Source: Cylindrotheca closterium (Eukaryota; Bacillariophyta; Bacillariophyceae; Bacillariales; Bacillariaceae). From it: a stretch of 64,000 bases of DNA. The translations under genes and the position numbers were made by a program. The DNA lies in assembly GCA_933822405.4 (NCBI GenBank), contig CAKOGP040002347.1, forward strand, positions 14,573 through 78,572, written 5' to 3'. Positions 20,073 to 30,719 of the stretch are shown here, piece after piece. The notes under the pieces were generated by a model. It searched no databases. It was not told the origin of the DNA and saw nothing but the letters and a program-made list of their open reading frames with translations. Numbering within the stretch: position 1 is the first letter of the stretch; every line of letters begins with the position of its first letter.

Positions 20073-20999
20073 TTAAAATTGGATGGAACACACGTGACAA
20101 CAAAATGAACTTCCTTTCAGGCAGCAATTTTTGAAAGGAGATCCGTCACACATTTCTTCGAGCGTCGTGGGCGATGTGGAAGGAGGCTCGCTGGGACGGA
20201 CGGTCGGTGCCGTCGGACTTGACGTTGGACTTTTGGATGGCTTTGCACTGGGAGGAGCGGTGGGACTGTCCGAGGGACTCGCACTTGGTTTCGTCGTCGT
20301 GGGGCTACTGGATGGTGATGTTGATGGTGACTCGGAGGGAGCCATCGATGGCTTGGAAGTAGGTTCGGGTGTCGGAGCAGGCGTCGGTCTGCGAGTTGGT
20401 TGCGGAGTCGGCCGAGGAGTAGGTCTGCGGGTTGGAGCCGGAGTGGGGCGACGGGTGGGTCGTGGTGTAGGCCGAGGAACGGGTGGTGGCGTTGGCCGGT
20501 TGGTGGGTGGCTGTTGGCCGCAACCACACTTGTCGTGAATGCGATCTTGCATGGGTCCACACATGAAACCTGGAATCTGTCCATTCTTTCCGCGATGAAA
20601 CAAGGATCCGCACGAATAGGTTCCCACGTAACGAGCCGAGACCATTGCATTGGGAAATCCAGGAAAGTCGTCGTTACGGCAGATTCGGCAATAGGGGTGG
20701 CCACTGCTGGGGATAGGGGCGGGTTTGGGAGCTGGAGCAGGTGGTGGTGGTGCACCAGCATTGCAGCAAGCGGCTCCATATTGACGTTGCATGGGTGCGC
20801 AAGTTGGATGGTTGATGGGTCTCATGGCCATTTCGAAATAGACACTGCGACAAGTCTTGTAGGGACTTGTGCTGACAACATGATCCCATCTCGCTGGAAC
20901 TTTACTGGCACTTCCACACAGGGGGCAAATGAGACCGGCTTGGACTGACAGCAATATGCAGAATGCAATAATCAACTGAAAAGAACTTTTGGAGGACAT
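20073..20999 (-). CDS. Secreted Cys-rich protein with Pro-Thr linker, copy b
   Basis: This encodes 308 residues from the ATG at 20999. A signal peptide spans about residues 1-21 (ends VQA). The same two Cys modules as copy a follow: CPLCGS...TCRSVYFEMA...AACC and CRIC...PGFPNAMVSARYVGTYS-CGSLF...FMCGP...CGCG. They are joined by a Pro/Ala linker instead of poly-Gly. The PT tract (PTPRPTRRPTPAPT units) changes into a SPS/TSP-rich stretch. Unlike copy a, it ends in a further Cys cluster (FKNCCLKGSSFCCHVC). The N-terminal modules are more similar between the copies than the tails, so the tails were probably exchanged or rebuilt by repeat expansion. Predicted extracellular; function unknown. Confidence 0.75.
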   Translation of the reverse strand: MSSKSSFQLIIAFCILLSVQAGLICPLCGSASKVPARWDHVVSTSPYKTCRSVYFEMAMRPINHPTCAPMQRQYGAACCNAGAPPPPAPAPKPAPIPSSGHPYCRICRNDDFPGFPNAMVSARYVGTYSCGSLFHRGKNGQIPGFMCGPMQDRIHDKCGCGQQPPTNRPTPPPVPRPTPRPTRRPTPAPTRRPTPRPTPQPTRRPTPAPTPEPTSKPSMAPSESPSTSPSSSPTTTKPSASPSDSPTAPPSAKPSKSPTSSPTAPTVRPSEPPSTSPTTLEEMCDGSPFKNCCLKGSSFCCHVCSIQF

Positions 21000-23162
21000 C
21001 TTGATTTTAGTATTATATAAAATTGATCGATTGACTGATCGATTGACTGATTGGTGGATGGATGGATGGATTGTCCTTTCGATTTTATGAGATGGAAAAA
21101 CAACACTTGTGATGGCGATTTGGAGGGATGCTTATAGCACGATCAACTACTCTTGGGGGCTCATCGTTTTTGGCAAGCGAAGAATTTGATTTACGTCCGG
21201 GACTGACGACTCGTGATCCGAGCGACGGCACTGCTAATGTGTGTACCAAGAGTGGGTACCGGGCGGTATCGTTCATCATCAATCTCAAAATCATCATTGA
21301 ACAACTATCATACCGAGTATCTATTCTATTATTGGCTCTATGACCAGCACTACTACAATGGCGAACATTTAGATAAAGTGCATCAATTCAAAATGGTGTC
21401 CATGACAAAGAACAGCACAGCCAAAGCGACTCCGCCTGGTAGTACTAGTCGGCCTAGTACTATAGTACAAACATTTATTCGATTCATCACCATACACTGA
21501 TAGTGGCATGACTACCGTACTTAGATTGCCATTGTTTCACCCAGATTCTTCCGAGATTAAACGCTATTGTTCTTTTGGCATTGTTCTTTTGGTGAGTTTA
21601 AAATAGCTCCAGAAATCAGTCGTTTAGTGGGTCTTGCATCAAAGTTGTCCTCGAGTTTTTTCGATCGTTTCTGATTGGCGAGGTGACACGAAGAACGGAC
21701 CATTTGAATTTTCGCGCACCACAATTTCAATTTTTTTTGAAATTTTTCATCGTCCAAATTTCGTATAGTATGCTGATGTACATAGAACACATCACAGATG
21801 AGTTTTATTATGTGGCCCCAATTTGTTCGAGCGGATGATAGATACGTACATCATCATTGCATGTGAGTTATTCATGAATATATCATTATTTTATATATGA
21901 TGTATGCTAAGGAAATGTAAAAGATCGAATGGGCTTTTTGTTGTTCGTTGGTGGTGGCTGCATTCGGATCACCTGAATGAATCATCATTTGTTGATCCGT
22001 TATTGCAGGCTTTTGAGTAATAGTATGCTGTATTCAATTCTTCCAAGGCCATAGCAGTATAATCCAATATTCAATATGTATTTGCCCTGCAATTCACTAT
22101 AGTGCTCGTCTAGGATAGGAAGAAAGTGCAGAGTAGAGTGGTGACGCCATTGACTCATATGCCATAACAAAAGACTGTATAGGTAGGCACCAATATAGTT
22201 TATTAAAACTCATAGAGACTGCTACTGCTACTGCTACTGCTATTATATACACTATTACTATTTACCGTCCATATCATGCTGTATCAAAAAGACTTATTCA
22301 GTCAACGATTCGATTCATTCCACGCGGCAGCATTTCAGTAGTACCGATATCCTCGACTGCAATCCTTATTGTCCATGGTCCATACCACAACAATGTTGAT
22401 GTTGTTGCGAATCAATCATTCAATCATTCAATTAATTAATCAATCCCTTTTTCCAATGGGCAGAGCGGCGCGGCGTGCAAAAGGTATTACAATATACGGA
22501 TGTACGGCCCAGATGCATGTATACATAGATATACGCACTAGGATTGCCTACTGTACTTTTCCAGAAGCAGCAGCCCTATCGGTACCATATCATATCACAC
22601 CATACCATACCATATTCATTCATTCAAGGATCCCCCAGAAGTATTTTGTAGAGGCTGGAAAGGGCAGTAGCATCGTACATCGTATATAGTTGTTGCTCTG
22701 CATCCAAATTGAAACTCGAATGCCGCCACCAGTAGTAATCGGTCCGTGCACTCCATCATATGAATATATGAATGGAATCCCTGCTTTCTTCTGTCGCATT
22801 GCGGTTCGTGCTGCATCCACCCATCAAACTACGGTAGTACCGTAGTGATGAAGAATATGGGATCCCTGGAGAGGAGAGTCTTCAAAATCAGATGATTGAT
22901 TGATTGATTGATTGATTTAGTTTATCCTACTGGTACTGCACCCTGTATAACGTCAATTGTTGATGAACTGCTTAGCTCTGCGTGCGTGGTTCATACTCGT
23001 ATCTTCAATATTCCAAATGCTGCATGCTGTATTTGATTGCACGCGCGTGCCCGTCATCAAAGTCATTCTGGCACCTGACTGTACTGTAGGGTTTGCGTAG
23101 TGCACGGTACATGCCAGAGTCATTGTTTTATCGTCGATCGTCAATCATCTACAGTACAGGTA
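21000..23162. other. Intergenic, 5' flank of kinase copy 1
   Basis: No gene is supported in 2.2 kb. The part 21460-21740 is related to 37110-37430. The part from about 22757 to 23160 is related to 30337-30719 and 31173-31371. These belong to the segmental duplication around the two LRR-kinase genes. Microsatellites include GCTACT near 22220 and GATT near 22895-22918. Confidence 0.5.
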
Positions 23163-23249
23163 CACGTTTAGACCTGTTTTTAACAAAAGTAGTCATTTTA
23201 CACTTTTTATGTGAAATAATTAGGGATTTAACACTTTTATTTTACTCTG
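23163..23249 (+). repeat. Left terminal inverted repeat of the MITE
   Basis: 87 bp, reverse complement of 23685-23771 with about two mismatches. It starts CACGTTTAGACC directly after the TA duplication. Confidence 0.93.
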
Positions 23250-23684
23250 ACATTTCAGTGTAGACAATGTACGGGTACAATGCTCTACGATCATCATTAA
23301 ATACTGTCGTTTTCACCCTTCAAGCTTTCAAAAATTTACCAAATGACCCAAAACTATTATTTTAATAGGTACTGTAGTAGACGATACAATATTTGGAACC
23401 TCGTCATTTTCTCTCCATTCTCATATCAATCTGCGGATTCCCAGACGTTTCATTGAGGACTTTTGTTTTCACATTGTGTTGATAAAATGGTTGCGAGGCA
23501 ACTGCTCCAGCGTCAGTCATAGCTTCTTAGTAAATCACGCCAAAACTTAGTGAGAAAAATGTGCGAACCCATGTGTTTCGCTATCGGGCGGGAATGTCGG
23601 ACCGGGCACACTCGGACAACGTCAACGGCAAAAGTGGCAGAAATAAAACACGTAGAACATGGTACATTTGCTACACAGAAATCC

Positions 23685-23771
23685 CAGAGTGAAATGAAAG
23701 TGTTAAATCCCTAATTATTTCACATAAAAAGTGTAAAATGACTACTTTTGTTAAAAACAGGTCTAAACGTG
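23685..23771 (-). repeat. Right terminal inverted repeat of the MITE
   Basis: 87 bp partner of 23163-23249. It ends GGTCTAAACGTG directly before the second TA. Confidence 0.93.
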
Positions 23772-23844
23772 TATCCTCATCATCATCACTGACTCACTCA
23801 TTACACAGCAGTACAGATATTACACAATAAAAGTACCGGGTACA

Positions 23845-26800
23845 ATGGATGAGAAAGAAGAAATGCCACCAAAATCAAACAACGATGATGAAGAAGAAGA
23901 GATTGTCGAACATGTCGAATTTGTGTACGATAGTGAAGACAAAGAAATCACAGAAGAAATCAAACGAACCATGACAAAGTTGATTGTGCGCGGGCCTAAT
24001 GTCAAGACTATTAAAGAGGGAGTCTTCAAGGAATGTGCAAAGCTAAAGGAAATTGATTTCACCGAGGCAACTGCATTGGAAACGATTGGATATGGAGCCT
24101 TTTTCAAGTGTCCTAGTCTCCTTGCTTTCAAGTGCCCATCCAATGTCAAGACGATTGGACAACGAGCCTTTTTGTTTTGTGAAAATCTAAAGGAAATTGA
24201 TTTCACCGAGGCAACTGCGTTGGAAACGATTGGAGGATGGGCCTTTCGCAAGTGTCCTAGTCTCCTTGCTTTCAAGTGCCCATCCAATGTCAAGACTATT
24301 GGAGATTATGCCTTTTGTGAATGTGAAAATCTAAAGGAAATTGATTTCACGGAGGCAATTGCGTTGGAAACGATTGGAGAATTTGCCTTTTACAAGTGTC
24401 CTAGTCTCCTTGCTTTCAAGTGCCCATCCAATGTCAAGACTATTGGACGGCAGGCCTTTGCATATTGTTCAAAGCTAAAGGAAATTGATTTCACCAAGGC
24501 AACTGCGTTGGAAACGATTGCAGCATATGCCTTTGGCAGTTGTCCTAGTCTCCTTGCTTTCAAGTGCCCATCCAATGTCAAGACTATTGGACAGAAGGCC
24601 TTTGCAAAATGTGAAAATCTAGAGGAAATTGATTTCACCAAGGCAACTGGGTTGGAAACGATTGGAGATTCAGCCTTTTACGAGTGTCCGAGTCTCCTTG
24701 CTTTCAAGTGCCCATCCAATGTCAAGACTATTGGACAGGGAGTCTTTGAGGAATGTGCAAAGCTAAAGGAAATTGATTTCACGGAGGCAACTGCGTTGGA
24801 AACGATTGCAGCATATGCCTTTGGCAGTTGTCCTAGTCTCCTTGCTTTCAAGTGCCCATCCAATGTCAAGACTATCGGACAATATGCCTTTAGGCAATGT
24901 GCAAAGCTAAAGGAAATTGATTTCACCGAGGCAACTGCGTTGGAAACGATTGGAGAACGAGCCTTTTGCGAGTGTCCTTTTCTCCTTGCTTTCAAGTGCC
25001 CATCCAATGTCAAGACTATTGGAGTTCAAGCCTTTGCATATTGTGATAATCTAGAGGAAATTGATTTCACCAAGGCAACTGCGTTGGAAACGATTGGAGA
25101 TTCAGCCTTTCGGAAGTGTCCTAGTCTCCTTGCTTTCAAGTGCCCATCGAATGTCAAGACGATTGGAGTTCAAGCCTTTGCATATTGTGATAATCTAAAG
25201 GAAATTGATTTCACCGAGGCAACTGCGTTGGAAACGATTGAAGATGGAGCCTTTTACAAGTGTCCTAGTCTCCTTGCTTTCAAGTGCCCATCCAATGCCA
25301 AGACTATTGGAGAGAGCGCCTTTTTTAAATGTGAACGTCTAAAGGAAATTGATTTCACCGAGGCAACTGCATTGAAAACTATTGCAGCATATGCCTTTAA
25401 AATCTGTCCTAGTCTCCTTGCTTTCAAGTGCCCATCCAATGTCAAGACTATTGGAAAGAACGCTTTTGAGGAATGTACAAAGCTAAAGGAAATTGATTTC
25501 ACCGAGGCAACTGCGTTGGAAACGATTGGAGAACAAGCCTTTTACGTTTGTCCTGGTCTCCTTGCTTTCAAGTGCCCATCCAATGTCAAGACGATTGGAG
25601 AGGAGGCCTTTGCAGTTTGTGAAAATCTAAAGGAAATTGACTTCACCAAGGCAACTGCGTTGGAATCGATTGGATATCGAGCCTTTTACAATTGTTCTAG
25701 TCTCCTTGCTTTCAAGTGCCCATCCAATGTCAAGACTATTGGAGATAAGGCCTTTCAACTGGGTAAAAGTCTAAAGGAAGTTGATTTCACCGAGGCAACT
25801 GCGTTGGAAACGATTGGAGAATCATCCTTTGGCAGTTGTCGTAGTCTCCTTGCTTTCAAGTGCCCATCCAATGTCAAGACGATTGAAAAGGAGGCCTTTG
25901 ACCTGTGTAAAAGTCTAAAGGAAATTGATTTCACCAAGGCAACTGCGTTGGAAACGATTGGAGAACAAGCCTTTTGTTTTTGTGCAAGTCTCCTTGCTTT
26001 CAAGTGCCCATCCAATGTCAAGACGATTGGAAAGGAGGCCTTTCGAGAGTGTGCAAAGCTAAAGGAAATTGATTTCATCGAGGCAACTGCGTTGGAAACG
26101 ATTGGAGAAGGACCCTTTTACAAGTGTACTAGTCTTGAAACAGTCTACTTTGCTCCCAACGTGACGGTTGTCCCCAAGAATATCCTCGAAGAATGCCCCA
26201 ATCTCCAATTTTTGAAGATTCCTAGTGGCAATCCAGCGATTCACATTCGATTGTACATATCACTCAATGAAGATCAAAAAAATATTTTGCTTATTTTGAA
26301 TGATATAGTGAATGTCTATGCTTGCAATCCAATCAAGAATTCCGAATTGCTGGAGAAGTTGGGGGACGAAAAATCGATTCTTCACCAAGTGAGAGCAATG
26401 TATATTGGTTCCATTGTCGATGGTACACGTCGTTTTCTTTCGATTCCGGAACGCAATGGGTGGTTGCAATTCTTGGCGAACAATATGGGCGACGGAACGG
26501 ATGACCCAGACATGAGCAAGTTATTGGACTATCTTGAAACTGTGGATATCAAAAGAGTCCGAGAGCTCGCCGAAACCAAGGATCAATCAGATCGTGCTGC
26601 AAAGTCGGTGGCATCCAAACACATCCAAAAAGTGTTTGAAAAACGATTGTTCTTTCTCGGCCGCTACGATATTGCAAGAGGACCACCCATTCACCAGTCG
26701 GCAACTTGTGTTGTGGTCAAGGCAACGGATGCCAAGATGAGGGAGTACTTTGAAAAGAAGTATGAACCATATGAAGGAAGAGAAGTAGGCAAGAAATTGT

Positions 26801-29427
26801 TCCAGGAGATATTGGGCAAGATGGAGTTGATCCCACACGACAAGGAAAACATCAAGGGTCTCTTCCAACGAGCAGATGTCAAAAAAGATGAAAAAATTTC
26901 CAAAGAAGAGTTTGTGGACTTTTGCTTGGCCGAAATTGGTGGGACTGTGGTTCTAAAGTTTATGCGGAACAAGGACCAGTTTCGCCGAGAAGTGAACTGC
27001 CGCATAAACAATAAACTGGATTCGAAATATGTGGTTGGTAGTATCCGAAGCCATGATAAAGAGAGTGATGCCAATTTGGTCGAATCACTAAAGGACTCAA
27101 TCCTACAAGAAGATGGTAACGGTACATCATCATTTCTAAAGAAGGAGGGTGCCAAGGCAGAGGATTACTGCAATGTGTTGGTGATGCCTTATGGAGAACG
27201 GAATTTGGACACAATCTTCCGAAGTGAGCGGCTCGATATTCTGACAATTCAAACACTGATGAAGGAGATTGGAAAAGCGGTGGCACACCTACACAAGCAA
27301 GGACTGATACATGGGGACTTGAAGATGTTGAACGTCATCCGCATAAATGGGCACATGGTGTTGATTGACATGGATGCTTCTGCAAAGATTGGTGAGGATT
27401 TCGCTGGTGAGAAGTATTCGTCCGGTGTCATTCCACCTGAAATGATTTACCAGCTGGCGAACTATAAAGAGAAGGAAAAATATGTTTCCTACTTCCAAGA
27501 TCAAAACAAAGAAGAGCAACAAAAGCGTGCCCCAAAGTTCACCACCAGAAGCCCCAAGATCGGATATGCAGTCAAATCATTCTTGGGACATGATGAGACG
27601 ACAACATTTGAGGATCCAGAGACTGGAAACACTGTCCCTAAAACAAAACGTATGGTGACCTCAAAAGGTAACTTACCGATGTTCGAGGTGGTTGGTGCGG
27701 ATAGTTCGTTCGATGTCTGGTCTTTTGGCGTTCTCCTGTATACGTTGTGCAGCAAGCACACTTTGTTCCAAGTGAACACTGATGATGATATCTTTGATGG
27801 TAATTCGATGCGAGAGTTGTACCATTGGGGACAAGATGATTTGGAAGTTGAATCAATTCTTGAGAATAGCATTCAAGATGATGCTGCCAAAAACCTGCTG
27901 AAGAAAATTCTTAAACGCCATCCCAAGGATAGGCCTTCAATGAATGAAATTCTTTTAGATCCATTTTTCAGTGGCAAGACTACCGATGATGTGAAGGAAG
28001 TGGTAAAAGAAGAGTTTGGAAAGATGAAATCACTTGTACTTGAGAATCGGCAAATCATGCAACATGGATTCTCCAAGATCCACGAGTCACTAAACCGTCT
28101 AAAAAGCTATCAAGAAACGGCCAATGCTCTTTTGAAAGGGATCGTTCAAGGAAAGAAAGCACAGCCAAAGTTTCTTGTGATTCTTCCAGCAGCGGAACAA
28201 GACAATCATCAAGAGAAGCAATTCTCTAGATTTCTGTCAACACTGTCAAAGATTAAGAATGCCAGCAGCCTCACTACCAAGGCAAGGTTGTGCTTCATTT
28301 GTCCAATATCGCTACAACCAGTTGTGGGAACAGATGGAAAAGCGATTGGGTATGATATTAAATTGGCCAAGGATTGGATCAAGAAGTATGGACCTGCTAT
28401 TCTGATTGGCCTGAAGATTGTCCAAGTAGGACTTGCAGTGGGCCGTGGATTCGGTCTCCCCCTTCCATCGTTGAGTGGGGCGGAGGAAGGGTTGTTGGAG
28501 ACTTCGGATCTCTTTGCAGAGATTCAAGGTTTGTTGGTTGATGGAATGGGAGGCGATGCCGAAGAGGATGGCCTTGCGGATATGATGCTGGAAAAATTCG
28601 CAGACAGAGTCGATAGCGCAGCCTCGGCGGAAGGTCCAGTCACCATGAAAAAGAACCATTTAGCCAGCATTCAAAAGTCGTATGATGGCATTGGTTTGCT
28701 CATTGACGACGAGGAATTCAAACGCTGCGGTCTTGTGCAGGCCGTCAGCAGCGATGGGAAAGAATATGAATATGTACACCCCAATGTGAAGCCGTTGTTT
28801 GAAAAATTTGGGTCGAAATGCTTGGAGATGTCAATGGAAGAAAGGGAAACGGAAAATGCCATGTTGGCTGCAGAAGCTCGAGAGGATGGAGACAAAGATA
28901 CAAAAAAGGGAAGCCCCAAAAATGGACACGGTGAAATGAGGAAGCACGAGACTGCGGTTCCAGTTCCGGTTCCAGTTCCGGTTCTGGTAGCACCTTCAGA
29001 CAGTATTCCTCAAAGTGAGTTACAAGGGATACCACAGGGCTCTATCAACCATGTGGTTCACAAAGGCTGGTTGCGCATTCAAAGCCGTTGGCCTCCCTAT
29101 CTTTGGAAGCAACGATATGTCGTGGTCTACAACAATTGCAGCATTACACAGTATCCCAATGCTGGTTCAACTTACCTTGATGCCAAATGGATAGATACGA
29201 ATGATGGAACGATGGAGCTACGGTCTGGAGGGAAAGTCGTTGCAAAAGCCAAGCTATCGAAACGCTGTACTAGTAGTACCATTGCCGAGTGGTGTCAAGG
29301 GAATAACATGATCTTGAATTCCGATGAGCAATCGACCCCCGATTTGAAGAATCGCAAAGCAGCCGCCGCATCCTTTCGTGGCGATCACACTGGGAATGTC
29401 ATCCAATCGAACAACAATAGTGACTGA
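23845..29427 (+). CDS. LRR / EF-hand-insert protein kinase / PH-like giant protein, copy 1
   Basis: This encodes 1860 residues, intronless, from the ATG at 23845. Order: an acidic N-terminus; about 46-796 BspA-type (LRR_5-like) repeats, including fourteen 48-residue units; a helical linker; kinase N-lobe start GRYDIARGPPIHQSATCVVV at about 938; an EF-hand-like insertion at about 975-1033 (D-V-K-K-D-E-K-I-S-K-E-E-F, imperfect ligands); and beta-3 VVLK with K1038. The catalytic loop is H1156-G-D1158-L-K-M-L-N1163 (HGD instead of HRD), and D1175-M-D replaces DFG. The kinase ends at about 1377. After a coiled-coil stretch come LCFICPISLQPVVG (about 1482), a hydrophobic GPAILIGLKIVQVGLAVGRG (1516-1535), and a C-terminal PH-like domain (KGWLRIQSRWPPYLWKQRYV, about 1740-1820). 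Lys, Asp and Asn are kept, so activity is possible. There is no signal peptide, so an intracellular sensor kinase is inferred. Confidence 0.85.
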   Translation: MDEKEEMPPKSNNDDEEEEIVEHVEFVYDSEDKEITEEIKRTMTKLIVRGPNVKTIKEGVFKECAKLKEIDFTEATALETIGYGAFFKCPSLLAFKCPSNVKTIGQRAFLFCENLKEIDFTEATALETIGGWAFRKCPSLLAFKCPSNVKTIGDYAFCECENLKEIDFTEAIALETIGEFAFYKCPSLLAFKCPSNVKTIGRQAFAYCSKLKEIDFTKATALETIAAYAFGSCPSLLAFKCPSNVKTIGQKAFAKCENLEEIDFTKATGLETIGDSAFYECPSLLAFKCPSNVKTIGQGVFEECAKLKEIDFTEATALETIAAYAFGSCPSLLAFKCPSNVKTIGQYAFRQCAKLKEIDFTEATALETIGERAFCECPFLLAFKCPSNVKTIGVQAFAYCDNLEEIDFTKATALETIGDSAFRKCPSLLAFKCPSNVKTIGVQAFAYCDNLKEIDFTEATALETIEDGAFYKCPSLLAFKCPSNAKTIGESAFFKCERLKEIDFTEATALKTIAAYAFKICPSLLAFKCPSNVKTIGKNAFEECTKLKEIDFTEATALETIGEQAFYVCPGLLAFKCPSNVKTIGEEAFAVCENLKEIDFTKATALESIGYRAFYNCSSLLAFKCPSNVKTIGDKAFQLGKSLKEVDFTEATALETIGESSFGSCRSLLAFKCPSNVKTIEKEAFDLCKSLKEIDFTKATALETIGEQAFCFCASLLAFKCPSNVKTIGKEAFRECAKLKEIDFIEATALETIGEGPFYKCTSLETVYFAPNVTVVPKNILEECPNLQFLKIPSGNPAIHIRLYISLNEDQKNILLILNDIVNVYACNPIKNSELLEKLGDEKSILHQVRAMYIGSIVDGTRRFLSIPERNGWLQFLANNMGDGTDDPDMSKLLDYLETVDIKRVRELAETKDQSDRAAKSVASKHIQKVFEKRLFFLGRYDIARGPPIHQSATCVVVKATDAKMREYFEKKYEPYEGREVGKKLFQEILGKMELIPHDKENIKGLFQRADVKKDEKISKEEFVDFCLAEIGGTVVLKFMRNKDQFRREVNCRINNKLDSKYVVGSIRSHDKESDANLVESLKDSILQEDGNGTSSFLKKEGAKAEDYCNVLVMPYGERNLDTIFRSERLDILTIQTLMKEIGKAVAHLHKQGLIHGDLKMLNVIRINGHMVLIDMDASAKIGEDFAGEKYSSGVIPPEMIYQLANYKEKEKYVSYFQDQNKEEQQKRAPKFTTRSPKIGYAVKSFLGHDETTTFEDPETGNTVPKTKRMVTSKGNLPMFEVVGADSSFDVWSFGVLLYTLCSKHTLFQVNTDDDIFDGNSMRELYHWGQDDLEVESILENSIQDDAAKNLLKKILKRHPKDRPSMNEILLDPFFSGKTTDDVKEVVKEEFGKMKSLVLENRQIMQHGFSKIHESLNRLKSYQETANALLKGIVQGKKAQPKFLVILPAAEQDNHQEKQFSRFLSTLSKIKNASSLTTKARLCFICPISLQPVVGTDGKAIGYDIKLAKDWIKKYGPAILIGLKIVQVGLAVGRGFGLPLPSLSGAEEGLLETSDLFAEIQGLLVDGMGGDAEEDGLADMMLEKFADRVDSAASAEGPVTMKKNHLASIQKSYDGIGLLIDDEEFKRCGLVQAVSSDGKEYEYVHPNVKPLFEKFGSKCLEMSMEERETENAMLAAEAREDGDKDTKKGSPKNGHGEMRKHETAVPVPVPVPVLVAPSDSIPQSELQGIPQGSINHVVHKGWLRIQSRWPPYLWKQRYVVVYNNCSITQYPNAGSTYLDAKWIDTNDGTMELRSGGKVVAKAKLSKRCTSSTIAEWCQGNNMILNSDEQSTPDLKNRKAAAASFRGDHTGNVIQSNNNSD
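24088..26103 (+). repeat. Fourteen 144-bp LRR-coding units
   Basis: Exactly 14 x 144 bp. Each unit encodes two 24-residue LRRs, with consensus G-x-x-A-F-x-x-C-P-S-L-L-A-F-K-C-P-S-N-V and K-T-I-G-x-x-A-F-x-x-C-x-x-L-K-E-I-D-F-T. The 'CTTGCTTTCAAGTGCCCATC' block is almost invariant between units, while the x-x residues next to AF vary. Units 4 and 6 share the less common AAYAFGSC start. This points to recent amplification or gene conversion. Confidence 0.9.
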
Positions 29428-30224
29428 TAATTTGAATAATGTTTTGATTCAAGTTAGGAAGTTGTTTGTACTTTTATGCGGTGTACCGCGCGGTACCAGG
29501 TAAACGTACTGCCAACACCTGATGCTGAAACCTGAAAACGAAATGGTTCTGAATGATGCAGGTTGCACTGTAGCAGCCGATTACCACATACCTTTGAACT
29601 GCTGGTCAAGGATCCAAGTACGCGTCCTTTCTTTTGCATTTATTGGATTGTAACTTTGAAAAACTATATACTTCCGTGCAATATGATTGCCAAAAATACT
29701 GGTAGAGGTTGCGCCCCTGGTAGGATGTTTGGTGCAACGAACTCAAAAAGAAACCACAAACAATTGACTCATTCATTCACATCACTCAGTATGATCGTCG
29801 CCTAGTGGTGCTGCCTCTGCTTGATTGCTCAAGTTCCTTTTTTCGTTTCCTTTTTTGTGTCTTGGGCCGTTGTTTGTCCCGAGCTTTTGTGGGGCACCAC
29901 AGCTCCTCCTGCGATGGACAAAGAAGGATTTCAATATTGGCGACAATCCAAAGTACCACTCCAAGAAATATTTTGTCGCCTCCATTGATATCGTAATCTG
30001 AAGCGGGAATAGTATTTGGAAGGGGAAAAAAAGGCTGCTTCGGCTGATTGGTGGGATGACGATGACATATTTGTATTCAAAAAGGAGCATATGGTGTTGA
30101 TCGTTGTCATGAGGATGAGGATGATGATAATGTCGTTTGCTGGGTGTATGTGATGATGATCATCCATTCATTGAGTAAATATATATATTATACATCAGCA
30201 TGGTGACGAATGGCATTTAGATGA

Positions 30225-30276
30225 ATTCATCGCCTCCATTCATCGCCTCCATTCATCGCCTCCATTCATCTCCTCC
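30225..30276. repeat. 13-bp minisatellite, four copies
   Basis: Four consecutive copies of ATTCATCGCCTCC; the last has one substitution (ATTCATCTCCTCC). It lies in the spacer between the duplicated kinase loci. Confidence 0.85.
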
Positions 30277-30592
30277 CACTTTCAACTCGTGATTGCAATA
30301 CTGACTCATTGGCTGAATGTTGCTGGAATCAATTCATATATATGAATATACGAATGGTATGAATATACGAGTGGAATCCCTACTTACTTCTGTCGCATTG
30401 CGGTTCGTGCTGCATCCACCCATCAAACTACCGTAGTACCGTAATGATGAAGAATATGGGATCGCTGGAGAGGAGTATCTTCAAAATCAGATGATTGATT
30501 GATTGATTGATTGGTGGATTGATTGATTGATTGATTTAGTTTATCCTCCTGGTACTGGTACTGCACCCTGTATATTGTTGATGAACTGCTTA

Positions 30593-30719
30593 GCTTTGCG
30601 TGCGTGGTTCATACTCGTATCTTCAATATTCCAAATGCTGCATGCAGTATTTGATTGCACGCGCGTGCCCGTCATCAAAGTCATTCTGGCACCTGACTGT
30701 ACTGTAGGGTTTGCGTAGT
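30593..30719 (+). repeat. 127-bp direct repeat, copy before the gap
   Basis: Near-identical to 31173-31299 at a constant offset of 580 bp (GCTTTGCGTGCGTGG ... GGGTTTGCGTAGT). Both correspond to about 22975-23100 upstream of copy 1. It ends exactly at the first N. Confidence 0.85.

Larger units (their letters stand above)
23163..23771. mobile_element. 609-bp MITE with 87-bp inverted repeats and TA target duplication
   Basis: The ends are 23163-23249 and 23685-23771; each starts CACGTTTAGACCTG when read inward. By eye the two arms differ at two positions plus the inner edge. The flanking TA at 23161-23162 and 23772-23773 is a 2-bp target duplication. The second kinase locus has the uninterrupted site (CAGGTATCCTCATC, TA at 31372-31373), which proves insertion rather than an old shared repeat. 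The 435-bp interior has no reading frame of note, so the element is non-autonomous. TA duplications are typical of Tc1/mariner-type transposases, which would act in trans. It lies 71 bp upstream of the start codon of the first LRR-kinase gene. Confidence 0.93.
22757..29960. repeat. Segmental duplication, unit 1 (approximate ends)
   Basis: The 5' flank (22757-23160), the whole LRR-kinase gene and the 3' flank (about 29515-29960) all have counterparts in unit 2 at about 30337-36600. Flank landmarks are 'CTGTCGCATTGCGGTTCGTG', 'GCTGCATCCACCCATCAAAC' and 'GCACGCGCGTGCCCGTCATC'. The 3' landmark is 'GCACTGTAGCAGCC' followed by 'TCAAGGAT'. Boundaries were set by eye. Unit 1 alone contains the MITE. 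Confidence 0.75.

Noticed and set aside
20117..20948. Long open frames antisense to the PT-rich protein
   Set aside because: Repetitive Pro/Thr codons keep the other frames open; only the minus-strand frame with signal peptide and Cys modules makes sense.
23163..23771. Possible hairpin RNA gene or CRISPR-like palindrome
   Set aside because: A single inverted repeat with TA duplication and an empty site at the paralogous locus is fully explained as a MITE.
24390..26078. Minus-strand open frames with repeated LDGHLKARRLGHL peptides
   Set aside because: Mirror images of the 144-bp LRR repeat on the coding strand, with no independent start or motif.
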